Made by a program: the position numbers and the translations under genes. The notes beneath the pieces are model-generated. The model was not told the DNA's origin. It did no database searches and saw only the letters and a program-made list of their open reading frames with translations. A stretch of DNA of 64,000 nt from Rhodospirillaceae bacterium. Lineage in GTDB: Bacteria > Pseudomonadota > Alphaproteobacteria > UBA828. The stretch is from positions 1 to 64,000 of the forward strand of contig PBVE01000020.1 in NCBI GenBank assembly GCA_002728135.1, given 5' to 3'. Position 1 is the stretch's first letter, and each line of letters begins with the position of its first letter. This document shows, piece by piece, positions 53,894 through 63,143 of this stretch.

Positions 53894-53970
53894 GCGCCCC
53901 TAGCTCAGCTGGATAGAGCGGCGGCCTTCTAAGCCGCAGGTCAGAGGTTCGAATCCTCTGGGGCGCGCCA
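53894..53970 (+). tRNA. tRNA-Arg(UCU)
   Basis: A 77-nt cloverleaf with encoded CCA. The acceptor is GCGCCCC/GGGGCGC, the anticodon stem GCGGC/GCCGC and the loop CTTCTAA with anticodon UCU. The T-stem is AGAGG/CCTCT. It starts 38 bp after the NDUFS4-like gene. The 155 bp up to the next gene end hold nothing else I recognise. Confidence 0.96.
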
Positions 53971-54125
53971 CTTCACCGCCTAACTATAGGTATTATTATA
54001 TAATTTTATTTTTGCACAAAATCTTTTAGTTTCTTTTAACAGAAAAATTTATTTCTATAACTTTTAAACTTATACTGAGTGAAAAATATTACCAGCTTTT
54101 ATAAGCCTAAAATTTACATAAGTTA

Positions 54126-55328
54126 TTATTTTTTTTGTAAAATTTTAAAGGATTCCTCTAGGTCGTCAATGAGATCATCTGGATTTTCTAGACCTGCATG
54201 TATGCGTAGATGGGGAAAATCAGGATCCCACCTTGAAACGTTTCTTACCTTATTTGGCCATGTTGGTATGGCTAAACTTTCATATCCTCCCCAAGAGTAA
54301 CCAAGGCCAAATAGTGATAGGCTCTCAAGCATTTTTGTGATACTTTCCTCTGTATGAGGTTTTAATATTACTCCGAATAAACCTGAAGCTCCTTTGAAAT
54401 CTCTTTTCCATATATCATGGCCAATTGTTGTTGATAGAGCAGGGTGTAAAACTTTACTAACCTCAGAACGAGATGCAAACCATTCAGCTAATTGGATACC
54501 TGTTTTTTGATGTTGTGCAAGGCGTACAGATAAAGTTCTCATACCTCTAAGTGCAAGGTAACAGTCATCAGGACTAGGGCATGCTCCAAGGTCTTCAAAA
54601 GACCTTTGGATTGCTTCAGAAGCATTTTTATTTGCGCTTGCAACACCTAACATAACATCTGAGTGGCCAACAATATATTTAGTCCCAGCTTGAATTGACA
54701 CATCAACTCCTAATTCAAATGGGTTACAATAAAGTGGTGAAGCCCATGTATTGTCAGTTATAACTGTAAGACCTGAAGAATGTGCAACTTCAGCAATAGC
54801 AGGAAGGTCTTGTATTTCAAAAGTGAGTGAACCTGGAGATTCTGTGTAAATAACTTTAGTATTTGGCTGTATCAAGGATGCAATTTCATTTCCTTGTGCC
54901 AGTGGGTCATAAAAAGTTGTTGTAATCCCACATCTTTTGAGCAGTGATGTGGCTAATAATCTTGACGGACCGTAAGCACTATCGACCATCAACATATGGT
55001 CACCACTATCCAAGAACGCAAGCAGTGAAGATAGTATAGCTGTTTTTCCTGAACTGAACAAACAACTTGTGTCAGCACCTTCGATCTTAGCTATTGTTTC
55101 TGAAAGAGCAAAAGTTGTAGCAGTACCGTGCCTACCGTAAGTTATTTTTCCAGGTTTTTTAATATTACTATTTTTAAGTTTTTCTACTGAACTGTGTAAT
55201 ATTGTGGATGCACGAATAACAGGTATATTTACTGCACCGTCAAAACGTTCTGGATTGCGACCGAGGGTTAATAAAAGTGTTTCAGGTTTATATCCATTTA
55301 ATTTTTTTGACGTCAACCTTATCTCCAA
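54126..55328 (-). CDS. cystathionine beta-lyase-like PLP enzyme
   Basis: A 400-residue Cys/Met-metabolism PLP enzyme of fold type I. It has ATTFALSETIAKIEGADTSCLFSSG (only as landmark ATTFALSE...FSSG), the PLP phosphate site and the lysine in QAGTKYIVGHSD at about residue 215, and the C-terminal SLAIPTWP. Such enzymes cleave C-S bonds, classically cystathionine to homocysteine. It lies 10 bp downstream of egtD in the same operon, which raises the possibility that it serves as the C-S lyase of ergothioneine synthesis. Methionine synthesis is the default reading. Confidence 0.85.
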   Translation of the reverse strand: MEIRLTSKKLNGYKPETLLLTLGRNPERFDGAVNIPVIRASTILHSSVEKLKNSNIKKPGKITYGRHGTATTFALSETIAKIEGADTSCLFSSGKTAILSSLLAFLDSGDHMLMVDSAYGPSRLLATSLLKRCGITTTFYDPLAQGNEIASLIQPNTKVIYTESPGSLTFEIQDLPAIAEVAHSSGLTVITDNTWASPLYCNPFELGVDVSIQAGTKYIVGHSDVMLGVASANKNASEAIQRSFEDLGACPSPDDCYLALRGMRTLSVRLAQHQKTGIQLAEWFASRSEVSKVLHPALSTTIGHDIWKRDFKGASGLFGVILKPHTEESITKMLESLSLFGLGYSWGGYESLAIPTWPNKVRNVSRWDPDFPHLRIHAGLENPDDLIDDLEESFKILQKK

Positions 55329-55338
55329 TTCTTATCAT

Positions 55339-56289
55339 TTATGTTAGATAATTGACGCTAAAATATTTTTCAGAGTCTATCCAAGACTTTTTTAAATGCC
55401 AACCTGCTTTTTTAACCATTAACTTAATTTCATCTAGCGTATATTTATATGAATTTTCTGTATGAATAGTTTCTCCTTTTTTAAAGAAAAACTTATTCCC
55501 TTTGATAATGACTTCTTGATTAAGTTTACTTATTAAATGCATTTCTACTCTACCCATGGATTTATTCCAAATAGCTTTATGATCAAATAAATTAACATGA
55601 AAATTAGCACCCAGTTCATTGTTGGCACGTAGCAAGATATTACTATTAAATTTAGCAGTTATTCCTTTTTTGTCATTGTAGGCAGCCTCTAGTAATTGAA
55701 TGTCTTTTTTTAAATCAATGCCGATTAAGAAATTACAATCGGATCCAAGTGTTTTTCTTATATGCGACATAAACTTAATTGCACAACTTGGTGAAAAATT
55801 TCCTATAGAACTACCTGGAAAAAAAATTAATTTTGAATTATCCAACTCATTATCAGGTAAAACAAACTTTTTTGTGAAATCAGCATGGACAGGAACAATA
55901 TTGATATCTTGATAATTATTTTGGAGTTCTTTCGATGAAGAAAAGAGATATTGATGAGATATATCAACTGGGATATATGAATAAGGAGGAGTTAAAACAT
56001 CAAGTAGTATTCTGATTTTTTTTCCATTACCGCTTCCAAGTTCAATTAATGAAGTGCCGGGTTTAATTAAATCTACAATATGTTTGATGTTATCATGAAG
56101 TATTCTTATTTCTGTCCTTGTTGGATAATATTCTTCTAGTTCGCAAATCTCTTCAAATAAGGATGAACCAGTTTCATTATAAAACCATTTAGATGGAATC
56201 TCTTTTTGCCTTTTTCCCAAACCTGCAAGAATTTCTCTAAGAAATTCACTTTGATGTTCATCAAAGTTACCTGCTCCTATTTTGTTCAT
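55339..56289 (-). CDS. egtD: L-histidine N-alpha-methyltransferase (ergothioneine synthesis)
   Basis: EgtD trimethylates histidine to hercynine with SAM. The 316-residue protein has FLREILAGLGKRQKEIPSKWFY (start of the family), LFEEICELEEYYPTRTE with the Tyr/Glu substrate side, SAM motif SLIELGSGNGKKIRILLD, and FFPGSSIGNF. It overlaps egtB by 4 bp and precedes the lyase-like gene, making one operon. Confidence 0.95.
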   Translation of the reverse strand: MNKIGAGNFDEHQSEFLREILAGLGKRQKEIPSKWFYNETGSSLFEEICELEEYYPTRTEIRILHDNIKHIVDLIKPGTSLIELGSGNGKKIRILLDVLTPPYSYIPVDISHQYLFSSSKELQNNYQDINIVPVHADFTKKFVLPDNELDNSKLIFFPGSSIGNFSPSCAIKFMSHIRKTLGSDCNFLIGIDLKKDIQLLEAAYNDKKGITAKFNSNILLRANNELGANFHVNLFDHKAIWNKSMGRVEMHLISKLNQEVIIKGNKFFFKKGETIHTENSYKYTLDEIKLMVKKAGWHLKKSWIDSEKYFSVNYLT

Positions 56290-57578
56290 AAATCACTCGC
56301 TAATCTTAAACCAGTAAACTGCCAGCGTTGAGAAGGATAAAAGAAGTTCCGATAAGTTTTTCTACTATGGTTGTCTGGAGTCACACAGGAAGCTCCCCTT
56401 AGAACCATTTGGTTGCTCATAAACTTGCCATTATATTCACCAATTGCTCCATTAACTGCCTTAAATCCTGGATAAGGTGAAAAGGAGGATTGCGTAAACT
56501 CCCAAACATCACCAAACATTTGATTCATGATGTGAGTATTATCTTCATATGCCGCTGGTAGTGGTTTATAAAATTCAGAACCTAGAGTATTATTACTTGA
56601 ATGAGAGTTCTGAGATGCAATTTCCCATTCAACTTCAGTTGGAAGTCTATTTCCTGACCATCGGGCAAAAGCGTCGGCCTCATAGTAACTAACGTGGCAA
56701 ACAGGTGCGTTAGGTTTTATTGACTCCATCCCACATAGCGTCATATGCATCCATTTGTTATCATTCTGACACCAATATTCTGGACAAGTCCATCCATTAT
56801 TTGTCTTTATATCCCATCCATCACTAAGCCAGAATTCGGGTCTTTGGTAACCAGAGTTTTCTATAAACTCAAGCCATTGCCCATTTGTTACAAGAGTATT
56901 ACTGATTTTAAAATCAGGAATAATTACCTTATGCTCTGGACCTTCGTGGTCAAACCCAAAACTATCACCAGAATGGCCAATGGAATAGGTATTACCTGGA
57001 AAATGAATCCATTTATTTGAATTAACATCAGAATCATTGAATGTTTTCGTTTGCTTCCATGCCGGTGATAAAGGATTTTTAGAAAAGAGGTGTAAAATAT
57101 CTGTGAAAATTAGTTCTTGGTGTTGTTGTTCATGATTTATACCAAGCTCTATTAGGCCTAAGTAATTTGATTGTTTATCTGCATTAGTTATTAGTTCTGA
57201 AATAGCATTGTCTACTTGCGATCTATAATTCATAACTTGATTTAAATTAGGACGAGTTAATAATCCTCTTATAGGTCGAGGATGTTGTGAACCGATTTGC
57301 TTGTAATATGAATTAAAAAGTTGTTTAAAGGCCTTGTTAAAGAGTTTGTAGTTATTTTTGTATTTTTCCAAAATAAAGGTTTCAAAAAACCATGTTGTAT
57401 GTGCAAGATGCCATTTTGTCGGACTTGCATCATCCATAGATTGAACAGTCATATCCTCTTCAGACAGTCCATCTATTATAGAAATTGTTTGTTTACGGAC
57501 ACGTTTAAATTCTTGCAAAAGACGTTTTTGATCGTATTCGCTGTTAGAGTTTTCAAGACAAAAATTAGAGTGAATCAT
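56286..57578 (-). CDS. egtB: ergothioneine synthesis sulfoxide synthase
   Basis: EgtB uses iron and oxygen to join hercynine to a thiol as a sulfoxide. The 430-residue protein has a DinB-like N-terminal domain with WHLAHTTWFFE and the iron ligands HEQQHQEL at about residues 147-154, and a C-terminal FGE-sulfatase domain (NSYSIGHSGDSFGFDHEGP; RLPTEVEWEIAS; GLRLASD). No egtA or egtC is nearby, so a form using cysteine directly is likely, though the thiol partner is not settled by sequence. It is first in the operon and diverges from scoA with 148 bp between. Confidence 0.94.
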   Translation of the reverse strand: MIHSNFCLENSNSEYDQKRLLQEFKRVRKQTISIIDGLSEEDMTVQSMDDASPTKWHLAHTTWFFETFILEKYKNNYKLFNKAFKQLFNSYYKQIGSQHPRPIRGLLTRPNLNQVMNYRSQVDNAISELITNADKQSNYLGLIELGINHEQQHQELIFTDILHLFSKNPLSPAWKQTKTFNDSDVNSNKWIHFPGNTYSIGHSGDSFGFDHEGPEHKVIIPDFKISNTLVTNGQWLEFIENSGYQRPEFWLSDGWDIKTNNGWTCPEYWCQNDNKWMHMTLCGMESIKPNAPVCHVSYYEADAFARWSGNRLPTEVEWEIASQNSHSSNNTLGSEFYKPLPAAYEDNTHIMNQMFGDVWEFTQSSFSPYPGFKAVNGAIGEYNGKFMSNQMVLRGASCVTPDNHSRKTYRNFFYPSQRWQFTGLRLASDL

Positions 57579-57726
57579 CTATAAACCAATTTAATTTTAA
57601 AATTTATTTGATTAGAAATTTATTTTTAGATGTTTTGTTATTGGTTAATTATTGGTTTTTTAATGTAGTTATTTATTTTTTATTGTAAAGATATGGGCTA
57701 AATTTAGATTTTTTGAGGCCAGAAAT

Positions 57727-58425
57727 ATGGTAAATAAAATTTATAATGATGCACTGACAGCTTTGGATGGGTTATTGTTTGATGGAATGACTATTATGGC
57801 TGGTGGTTTTGGCCTATGTGGAATCCCTGAAAATTATATTACTGCAATTCGCAACTCAGGTGTGAAAAATTTAACTGTAATAAGTAATAACTGTGGAATA
57901 GATGATTTTGGCTTGGGATTATTACTTAATTCTAATCAAATCAAAAAAATGGTTTCTTCCTATGTAGGAGAAAATAAAAAATTTGAAGAATTATATTTGA
58001 GTGGAGAACTTGAGCTTGAATTTAATCCTCAGGGAACTCTTGCTGAACGATGTAGAGCAGGTGGAGCGGGTATCCCAGCGTTTTATACCAAAACAGGTGT
58101 GGGAACCATGATTGCAGATAAAAAAGAAACAAAAATTTTTAATGGTGAAACATATATAATGGAAACTGCATTGAAAGCTGATATTTCTATAGTAAAAGCC
58201 TGGAAAAGTGATAACGATGGAAATCTAATTTACCGAAAAACAGCCAGAAATTTTAATCCTGTTATGGCAACAGCTGGACGCATTACTCTAGCTGAAGTTG
58301 AAAGTATCGTTAATACAGGTGAATTAGATCCGGATAATATCCATACACCAGGAGTGTACGTCCATCGGATTATACAAGGAGATTCGTACGAAAAACGTAT
58401 TGAAAGAGAAACTACAAGTGACTAA
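57727..58425 (+). CDS. scoA: 3-oxoacid CoA-transferase subunit A
   Basis: With subunit B it transfers CoA from succinyl-CoA to acetoacetate or a related 3-ketoacid. The 232-residue protein has GGFGLCGIPENYITAI (CoA-binding signature) at about residues 21-36, FNPQGTLAERCRAGGAGIPAFY, and NPVMATAG. GAGG (57714-57718 region) precedes the ATG. The partner gene follows after 33 bp. Confidence 0.95.
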   Translation: MVNKIYNDALTALDGLLFDGMTIMAGGFGLCGIPENYITAIRNSGVKNLTVISNNCGIDDFGLGLLLNSNQIKKMVSSYVGENKKFEELYLSGELELEFNPQGTLAERCRAGGAGIPAFYTKTGVGTMIADKKETKIFNGETYIMETALKADISIVKAWKSDNDGNLIYRKTARNFNPVMATAGRITLAEVESIVNTGELDPDNIHTPGVYVHRIIQGDSYEKRIERETTSD

Positions 58426-58458
58426 ACAAAATTAAATGCTCATCTACTGGAGATAAAT

Positions 58459-59097
58459 ATGGCTTGGACAAGAGACAAAATGTGCCAAAGAGCTGCACTA
58501 GAATTGCAAGATGGCTTTTATGTCAATTTAGGCATTGGAATGCCTACATTGGTAGCAAATTTTGTTCCTCAAGGAATGAATGTAACTCTGCAAAGTGAGA
58601 ATGGGATGTTGGGAATGGGACCATTCCCTAAAAGGCAAGATTTAGATCCTGACCTAATCAATGCAGGCAAACAAACTATAAGTGAATTACCTGAGTCAGT
58701 TTACTTCGATAGCTCAGATAGTTTTTCTATGATTAGGGGGCATCACATGGACTTATCGATATTAGGAGCTCTCCAAGTTGCCCAAAATGGGGATCTTGCT
58801 AACTGGATGATACCTGGGAAAATGGTTAAAGGTATGGGCGGTGCTATGGATTTAGTTGCTGGAGTTAAGAAAGTAGTGATTTTAATGGAGCATGTTGCAA
58901 AAGATAATTCACCTAAAATTGTTGAATCTTGCACCCTCCCTTTAACTGGCCAAGGTGTTGTTGACTTAATAATTACAGATCTAGGTGTTTTTAATTTTGT
59001 AGATAATAATATATCTCTTATCGAATTAGCAGATGATGTAACATTAGATGATATTTCAATGAATACAGGTGCAAAGTTTGAGGTTAATTTAAATTAG
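58459..59097 (+). CDS. scoB: 3-oxoacid CoA-transferase subunit B
   Basis: The catalytic subunit, 212 residues. The active-site Glu lies in LQSENGMLGMGP at about residues 48-59, preceded by YVNLGIGMPTLV. GHHMDLSILGALQV and CTLPLTG are further family marks. Together with scoA it allows use of ketone bodies or polyhydroxybutyrate-derived acetoacetate. The 80 bp after it hold the suf promoter. Confidence 0.95.
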   Translation: MAWTRDKMCQRAALELQDGFYVNLGIGMPTLVANFVPQGMNVTLQSENGMLGMGPFPKRQDLDPDLINAGKQTISELPESVYFDSSDSFSMIRGHHMDLSILGALQVAQNGDLANWMIPGKMVKGMGGAMDLVAGVKKVVILMEHVAKDNSPKIVESCTLPLTGQGVVDLIITDLGVFNFVDNNISLIELADDVTLDDISMNTGAKFEVNLN

Positions 59098-59108
59098 TCC
59101 TTTTATCA

Positions 59109-59136
59109 TTGACAGAAGAAATTTTATCCTTATGTA
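59109..59136 (+). promoter_or_regulatory. promoter of the suf operon
   Basis: TTGACA (59109-59114, perfect -35) and TATGTA (59131-59136) are spaced by 16 bp. The transcription start would fall near 59143, at the edge of the palindrome at 59142-59154. Confidence 0.6.
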
Positions 59137-59141
59137 AAGGG

Positions 59142-59154
59142 GACTAATTTAGTC
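59142..59154. promoter_or_regulatory. IscR type 1-like operator (GACTAATTTAGTC)
   Basis: A perfect 13-bp palindrome, GACTAA-T-TTAGTC, that fits the core of the IscR type 1 consensus (GACTRWWWYAGTC) at every position. It overlaps the predicted start of transcription of a gene for an Rrf2 regulator, 24 bp before its ATG. Autorepression by the Fe-S-loaded regulator is the natural reading. Confidence 0.75.
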
Positions 59155-59178
59155 TTCTTTTTGTATTTGGGGATATAT

Positions 59179-59628
59179 ATGTTGCGCGTTAGCCGAATGG
59201 CTGATTATGCTGTATTACTAGCGACCTATATTGGGCGCCATGAGAATGACCTCCATTCATCGGCAGGTTTATCTAGTGCAACTGGTATACCTGCCCCGAC
59301 TGTTAGTAAATTATTAAAACATTTAGCTAGAGATAACATTCTTATTTCACAACGTGGAATACTTGGTGGTTACTCACTTGCACGTGCTGCAAAACTTATA
59401 TCCGTTGCAGAAATAATAGTTTCCATTGATGGTCCTATTGCTATGACTGATTGTCTTTCAGCTGATAAAGATTGTGATCTACAAGAAAGTTGTAATGTTA
59501 AAGAGCCTTGGAAAAAAATTAGTGATGCAATTAATAGTACTCTTACAGAATTGTCCCTAGAAAATATTATCCAAGGTAATGATCTAAAAGATTTTGCTCA
59601 TACTTATGGGGGAGCGAAAGGTAAATGA
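59179..59628 (+). CDS. Rrf2-family regulator of Fe-S assembly (SufR/IscR-like)
   Basis: A 149-residue winged-helix Rrf2 regulator. [13 protein letters not shown] opens the fold, [21 protein letters not shown] is the recognition region, and [22 protein letters not shown] the wing. Three cysteines in [15 protein letters not shown] form the probable Fe-S site. The start is ATG 59179 with GGGGA at 59169-59173; a TTG at 59161 is open but poorly placed. The gene overlaps sufB by 4 bp and has its own operator upstream. Confidence 0.92.
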   Translation: MLRVSRMADYAVLLATYIGRHENDLHSSAGLSSATGIPAPTVSKLLKHLARDNILISQRGILGGYSLARAAKLISVAEIIVSIDGPIAMTDCLSADKDCDLQESCNVKEPWKKISDAINSTLTELSLENIIQGNDLKDFAHTYGGAKGK

Positions 59629-61091
59629 AAGATTCTGAAATTATTGGCAGAGACGAAGCTGAACTTATAGCGAATAAACCATATGAATATGGTTTTGTCA
59701 CAGATATTGAGGCTGACTCTGCACCTCCTGGATTGAACGAAGATATTATTCGTTTTATTTCTTCTAAAAAGTCTGAACCTGAATGGTTACTTAATTGGCG
59801 TTTAAATGCATTTGATAAATGGAAAAATGCTGTAGATAGTGAACCTGATTGGGCTAATGTGAGTTACCCTCCCATAAAATTTGAAGAAGCTTGTTATTAT
59901 TCTGCACCAAAATCTAAAGTTGATGGGCCAAAAAGCCTTGAAGAAGTTGATCCCGAACTTCTTAAGACCTATGAAAAACTCGGAATTCCATTACGTGAAC
60001 AAGAAATGCTAGCAGGGGTAGCTGTAGATGCCGTCTTCGATAGTGTATCTGTGGCAACAACATTTAAAGATAAGTTGTCTGAGTTAGGTGTTATTTTTTG
60101 TCCTATTTCTGAGGCAGTAAAAAACCATTCAGATTTGGTCAGGAAGTATTTAGGATCCGTGGTTCCGGTTACTGATAATTTTTACTCAACTCTTAATTCA
60201 GCAGTATTTACAGATGGATCTTTCGTTTACGTTCCTGAAGGCGTTAGGTGCCCAATGGAATTATCTACATACTTCAGGATTAATGCCGCTAATACTGGAC
60301 AGTTCGAGAGAACCTTAATTATTGCAGAGCCTGATTCATATGTGAGCTATTTAGAAGGTTGCACAGCTCCTATGAGGGATGAAAATCAACTCCATGCAGC
60401 TGTCGTAGAGCTAGTAGCTTTAGATAATGCAGAAATTAAATATTCAACAGTACAGAATTGGTATCCAGGTGACGAAGAAGGTAATGGAGGAATATATAAC
60501 TTTGTAACAAAAAGAGGGGCTTGTAGAGGAAATAACTCTAAGATTTCTTGGACTCAAGTTGAGACAGGTTCGGCAATTACTTGGAAATATCCAAGTTGTA
60601 TTTTACAAGGAGATGGTTCAGTTGGCGAGTTTTATTCGATTGCGATTACCAATAATCTCCAGCAGGCTGATACAGGAACCAAGATGGTTCATATTGGTAA
60701 GAATACAAAAAGTAGGATTATCTCAAAGGGCATAGCCGCCGGCAAATCAAATAGTACTTACAGAGGTTTGGTAAGAATGCAGTCTGGAGCATCAGGTTCG
60801 AGGAATTACACACAATGTGATTCTCTTTTGCTCGGAAATCAATGTGGAGCACATACAATTCCATACATTGAGTCAAAAAACCAATCATCTGAAATCGAAC
60901 ATGAAGCTACAACATCCAAGATTAATGAGGATCAACTCTTTTATTGTCGCCAAAGGGGGATTGGTGAGGAAGATGCAGTTGCCTTAATTGTTAATGGTTT
61001 TTGCCGAGAAGTATTACAAGAACTTCCAATGGAATTTGCTGTTGAAGCACAAAAACTGGTGGCTATTAGTTTAGAAGGAAGTGTTGGTTAA
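59625..61091 (+). CDS. sufB: Fe-S cluster assembly protein SufB
   Basis: SufB is the scaffold subunit of the SufBCD complex. The 488-residue protein has the family stretch [21 protein letters not shown], the [20 protein letters not shown] region with a conserved Cys, and CQSL-type ending [15 protein letters not shown] with [21 protein letters not shown]. Length is normal. It overlaps the regulator gene by 4 bp. The next gene, sufC, begins 28 bp after its stop. Confidence 0.96.
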   Translation: MKDSEIIGRDEAELIANKPYEYGFVTDIEADSAPPGLNEDIIRFISSKKSEPEWLLNWRLNAFDKWKNAVDSEPDWANVSYPPIKFEEACYYSAPKSKVDGPKSLEEVDPELLKTYEKLGIPLREQEMLAGVAVDAVFDSVSVATTFKDKLSELGVIFCPISEAVKNHSDLVRKYLGSVVPVTDNFYSTLNSAVFTDGSFVYVPEGVRCPMELSTYFRINAANTGQFERTLIIAEPDSYVSYLEGCTAPMRDENQLHAAVVELVALDNAEIKYSTVQNWYPGDEEGNGGIYNFVTKRGACRGNNSKISWTQVETGSAITWKYPSCILQGDGSVGEFYSIAITNNLQQADTGTKMVHIGKNTKSRIISKGIAAGKSNSTYRGLVRMQSGASGSRNYTQCDSLLLGNQCGAHTIPYIESKNQSSEIEHEATTSKINEDQLFYCRQRGIGEEDAVALIVNGFCREVLQELPMEFAVEAQKLVAISLEGSVG

Positions 61092-61119
61092 TTATTTTTT
61101 CTGGGGGTTAAAGATTTTT

Positions 61120-61884
61120 ATGCCGTTATTAAATATTAAAGATTTATCCGTAACAATTGATTCCAAACCAATACTAGATCGCTTAAATCTATCTGTGGGT
61201 GAAGGAGAAGTCCATGCAGTTATGGGGCCAAATGGTTGTGGAAAAAGTACACTTTCCCAAGTTTTAGCTGGGCGTGATTATTATGATGTAACTAATGGGA
61301 AAATTGAATTTTATGATAAAAACTTGTTTGATTTAAGTCCTGAAGAAAGAGCTGGAGAAGGTATTTTTTTAGCTTTTCAATATCCTATTGAGATACCCGG
61401 TGTTCCTTGCGGAACTTTCCTGAAAGAATCCGTAAATGCTGTTAGGAAATATCGTAACGAACAACCTTATGATGCTATTGAATTTTTATCATTAATGAAG
61501 GATGCCTGCTCAAAAGTAGGTATAAACTCTGAAATGATGAAAAGAGCACTTAATGTAGGTTTTTCCGGAGGTGAGAAAAAAAGAAATGAAGTTCTTCAGA
61601 TGGCTCTACTAAACCCAAGACTTGCAATCCTAGATGAAACAGATTCAGGTTTGGATGTGGATGCTCTTAAAATTGTTGCTGATGGAGTTAATTCTCTTCG
61701 TTCGCCCGATAGGTCAATTATAATAATCACACATTATCAACGTATGCTTGAATATATAGTCCCTGATCATGTCCATGTTCTTTCCAAAGGAAAAATTTCT
61801 CATAGTGGAGGAATGGAATTAGTTGAGATTTTAGAACGCGATGGATACTCAGGTTTGGGTATTGACACAAAATCTCAAGGATAA
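61120..61884 (+). CDS. sufC: Fe-S cluster assembly ATPase SufC
   Basis: The ABC-type ATPase of SufBCD. It has Walker A GPNGCGKSTLSQVLAG, the Q-loop LAFQYPIEIPGV, the SufC signature FSGGEKKRNEVLQMA, Walker B LAILDETDSGLDVDAL and the switch His in ITHYQRML. I use ATG 61120 because family members start just before PLLNIKDLSV and GGGGG is at 61103-61107; the open frame runs back to 61081. It is followed 6 bp later by sufD. Confidence 0.96.
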   Translation: MPLLNIKDLSVTIDSKPILDRLNLSVGEGEVHAVMGPNGCGKSTLSQVLAGRDYYDVTNGKIEFYDKNLFDLSPEERAGEGIFLAFQYPIEIPGVPCGTFLKESVNAVRKYRNEQPYDAIEFLSLMKDACSKVGINSEMMKRALNVGFSGGEKKRNEVLQMALLNPRLAILDETDSGLDVDALKIVADGVNSLRSPDRSIIIITHYQRMLEYIVPDHVHVLSKGKISHSGGMELVEILERDGYSGLGIDTKSQG

Positions 61885-61890
61885 ATTTAA

Positions 61891-63141
61891 ATGTCTACTG
61901 GTGTAACAAAATCAAAAAAGATTGAATTTCCATATGCAAATGCTGCATTACTTAAACTAGGTGTCACTGAAGGTGGTTTTCTACCATCTACAGCGGAAGA
62001 ATCCTGGAAGTATACAAACCTTGCGAGACTCGCAAAAATACCCTTTGAAAATGGAAATACTACAAATTATCATTCAAATTTAGATCCTTCTTCTTCTGAT
62101 AAATTCAATAACTTTTCTCATCAACTTTTCTTCATAAATGGTAAATTTATTAGCCATGATAATTTTTTCCCACCGTTACCAATGGGTATTAAAGTTGATT
62201 TGCTCGATAAGAAATCAAATAACAATGAATATAAAAATAACTCGCTCCTATTCATGAATCAGAATCTTTGTAGTGACAGAGTAAAAATTACAATTGGTGC
62301 TAAAATAAAATTTAATGAACCTATATCACTAATTTTTTATAATTATACAAAAGATAAACCTCTGGCTATTTACCCTAATGTTGAAATAGTTTTAGAAGAA
62401 GATTCTAATATAACTATCATTGAACAACATTTATCAGAGACATTATCTACATATTGGGAGAATTCGTTTATTGATATTGATTTGCATAAAAATGCTGAAT
62501 TAAAACATTATAAACTTAATAATGGTTGTCCAGATACCTTGAGCACTTCTTATTCAAATGTTCTTCAAGATTTGAATTCTAAATATTTATGTTTCAATTT
62601 GGCTTATGGATCTACTCTCTATCGAAATGAAACCCATGTATCGTTAAATGGCGAAAATTCTGAGTGTAATTTATATGAGGCACATTTGCTTAATCATAAG
62701 CAGCATGCTGACACAACTAGTATTATCTCTCACAACGTACCAAATTGTATTAGTAAGAAATTATACCGTGGTGTTTTGAATGATAATTCTAGAGCTGTAG
62801 CTCAGGCTAAAGTTAAAGTTTCAAAATTAGCTCAGCTAACAGATGCTCAACAATTATTTAGAGGTATTCTTCTCTCCCCCAATGCTGAAATTAATACTAA
62901 ACCTGAGTTAGAAATCTTTGCAGATGATGTCAAATGTAGCCATGGAGCAGCAGTGGGCTCCCTTGATGAGGAACAAATTTTTTACTTGCGTAGTAGAGGC
63001 CTTAATGAATCAGCTAGTAAGATACTTCTTATTGAGGCTTTTATGAATGAGCACTTTGCCATGATTGAAAATCCAAGGATAAGAGAATTGATGCTAGGTG
63101 TATTTGATAATTGGATAACTATTCACAGAAAGCATAATTAG
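61891..63141 (+). CDS. sufD: Fe-S cluster assembly protein SufD
   Basis: The 416-residue partner of SufB in the scaffold. The N-terminal part is variable (SWKYTNLARLAKIPF is typical of SufD). The C-terminal beta-helix ends with SPNAEINTKPELEIFADDVKCSHGA and EEQIFYLRSRGLNE, diagnostic for SufD. It ends 2 bp before sufS. Confidence 0.95.
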   Translation: MSTGVTKSKKIEFPYANAALLKLGVTEGGFLPSTAEESWKYTNLARLAKIPFENGNTTNYHSNLDPSSSDKFNNFSHQLFFINGKFISHDNFFPPLPMGIKVDLLDKKSNNNEYKNNSLLFMNQNLCSDRVKITIGAKIKFNEPISLIFYNYTKDKPLAIYPNVEIVLEEDSNITIIEQHLSETLSTYWENSFIDIDLHKNAELKHYKLNNGCPDTLSTSYSNVLQDLNSKYLCFNLAYGSTLYRNETHVSLNGENSECNLYEAHLLNHKQHADTTSIISHNVPNCISKKLYRGVLNDNSRAVAQAKVKVSKLAQLTDAQQLFRGILLSPNAEINTKPELEIFADDVKCSHGAAVGSLDEEQIFYLRSRGLNESASKILLIEAFMNEHFAMIENPRIRELMLGVFDNWITIHRKHN

Positions 63142-63143
63142 AT

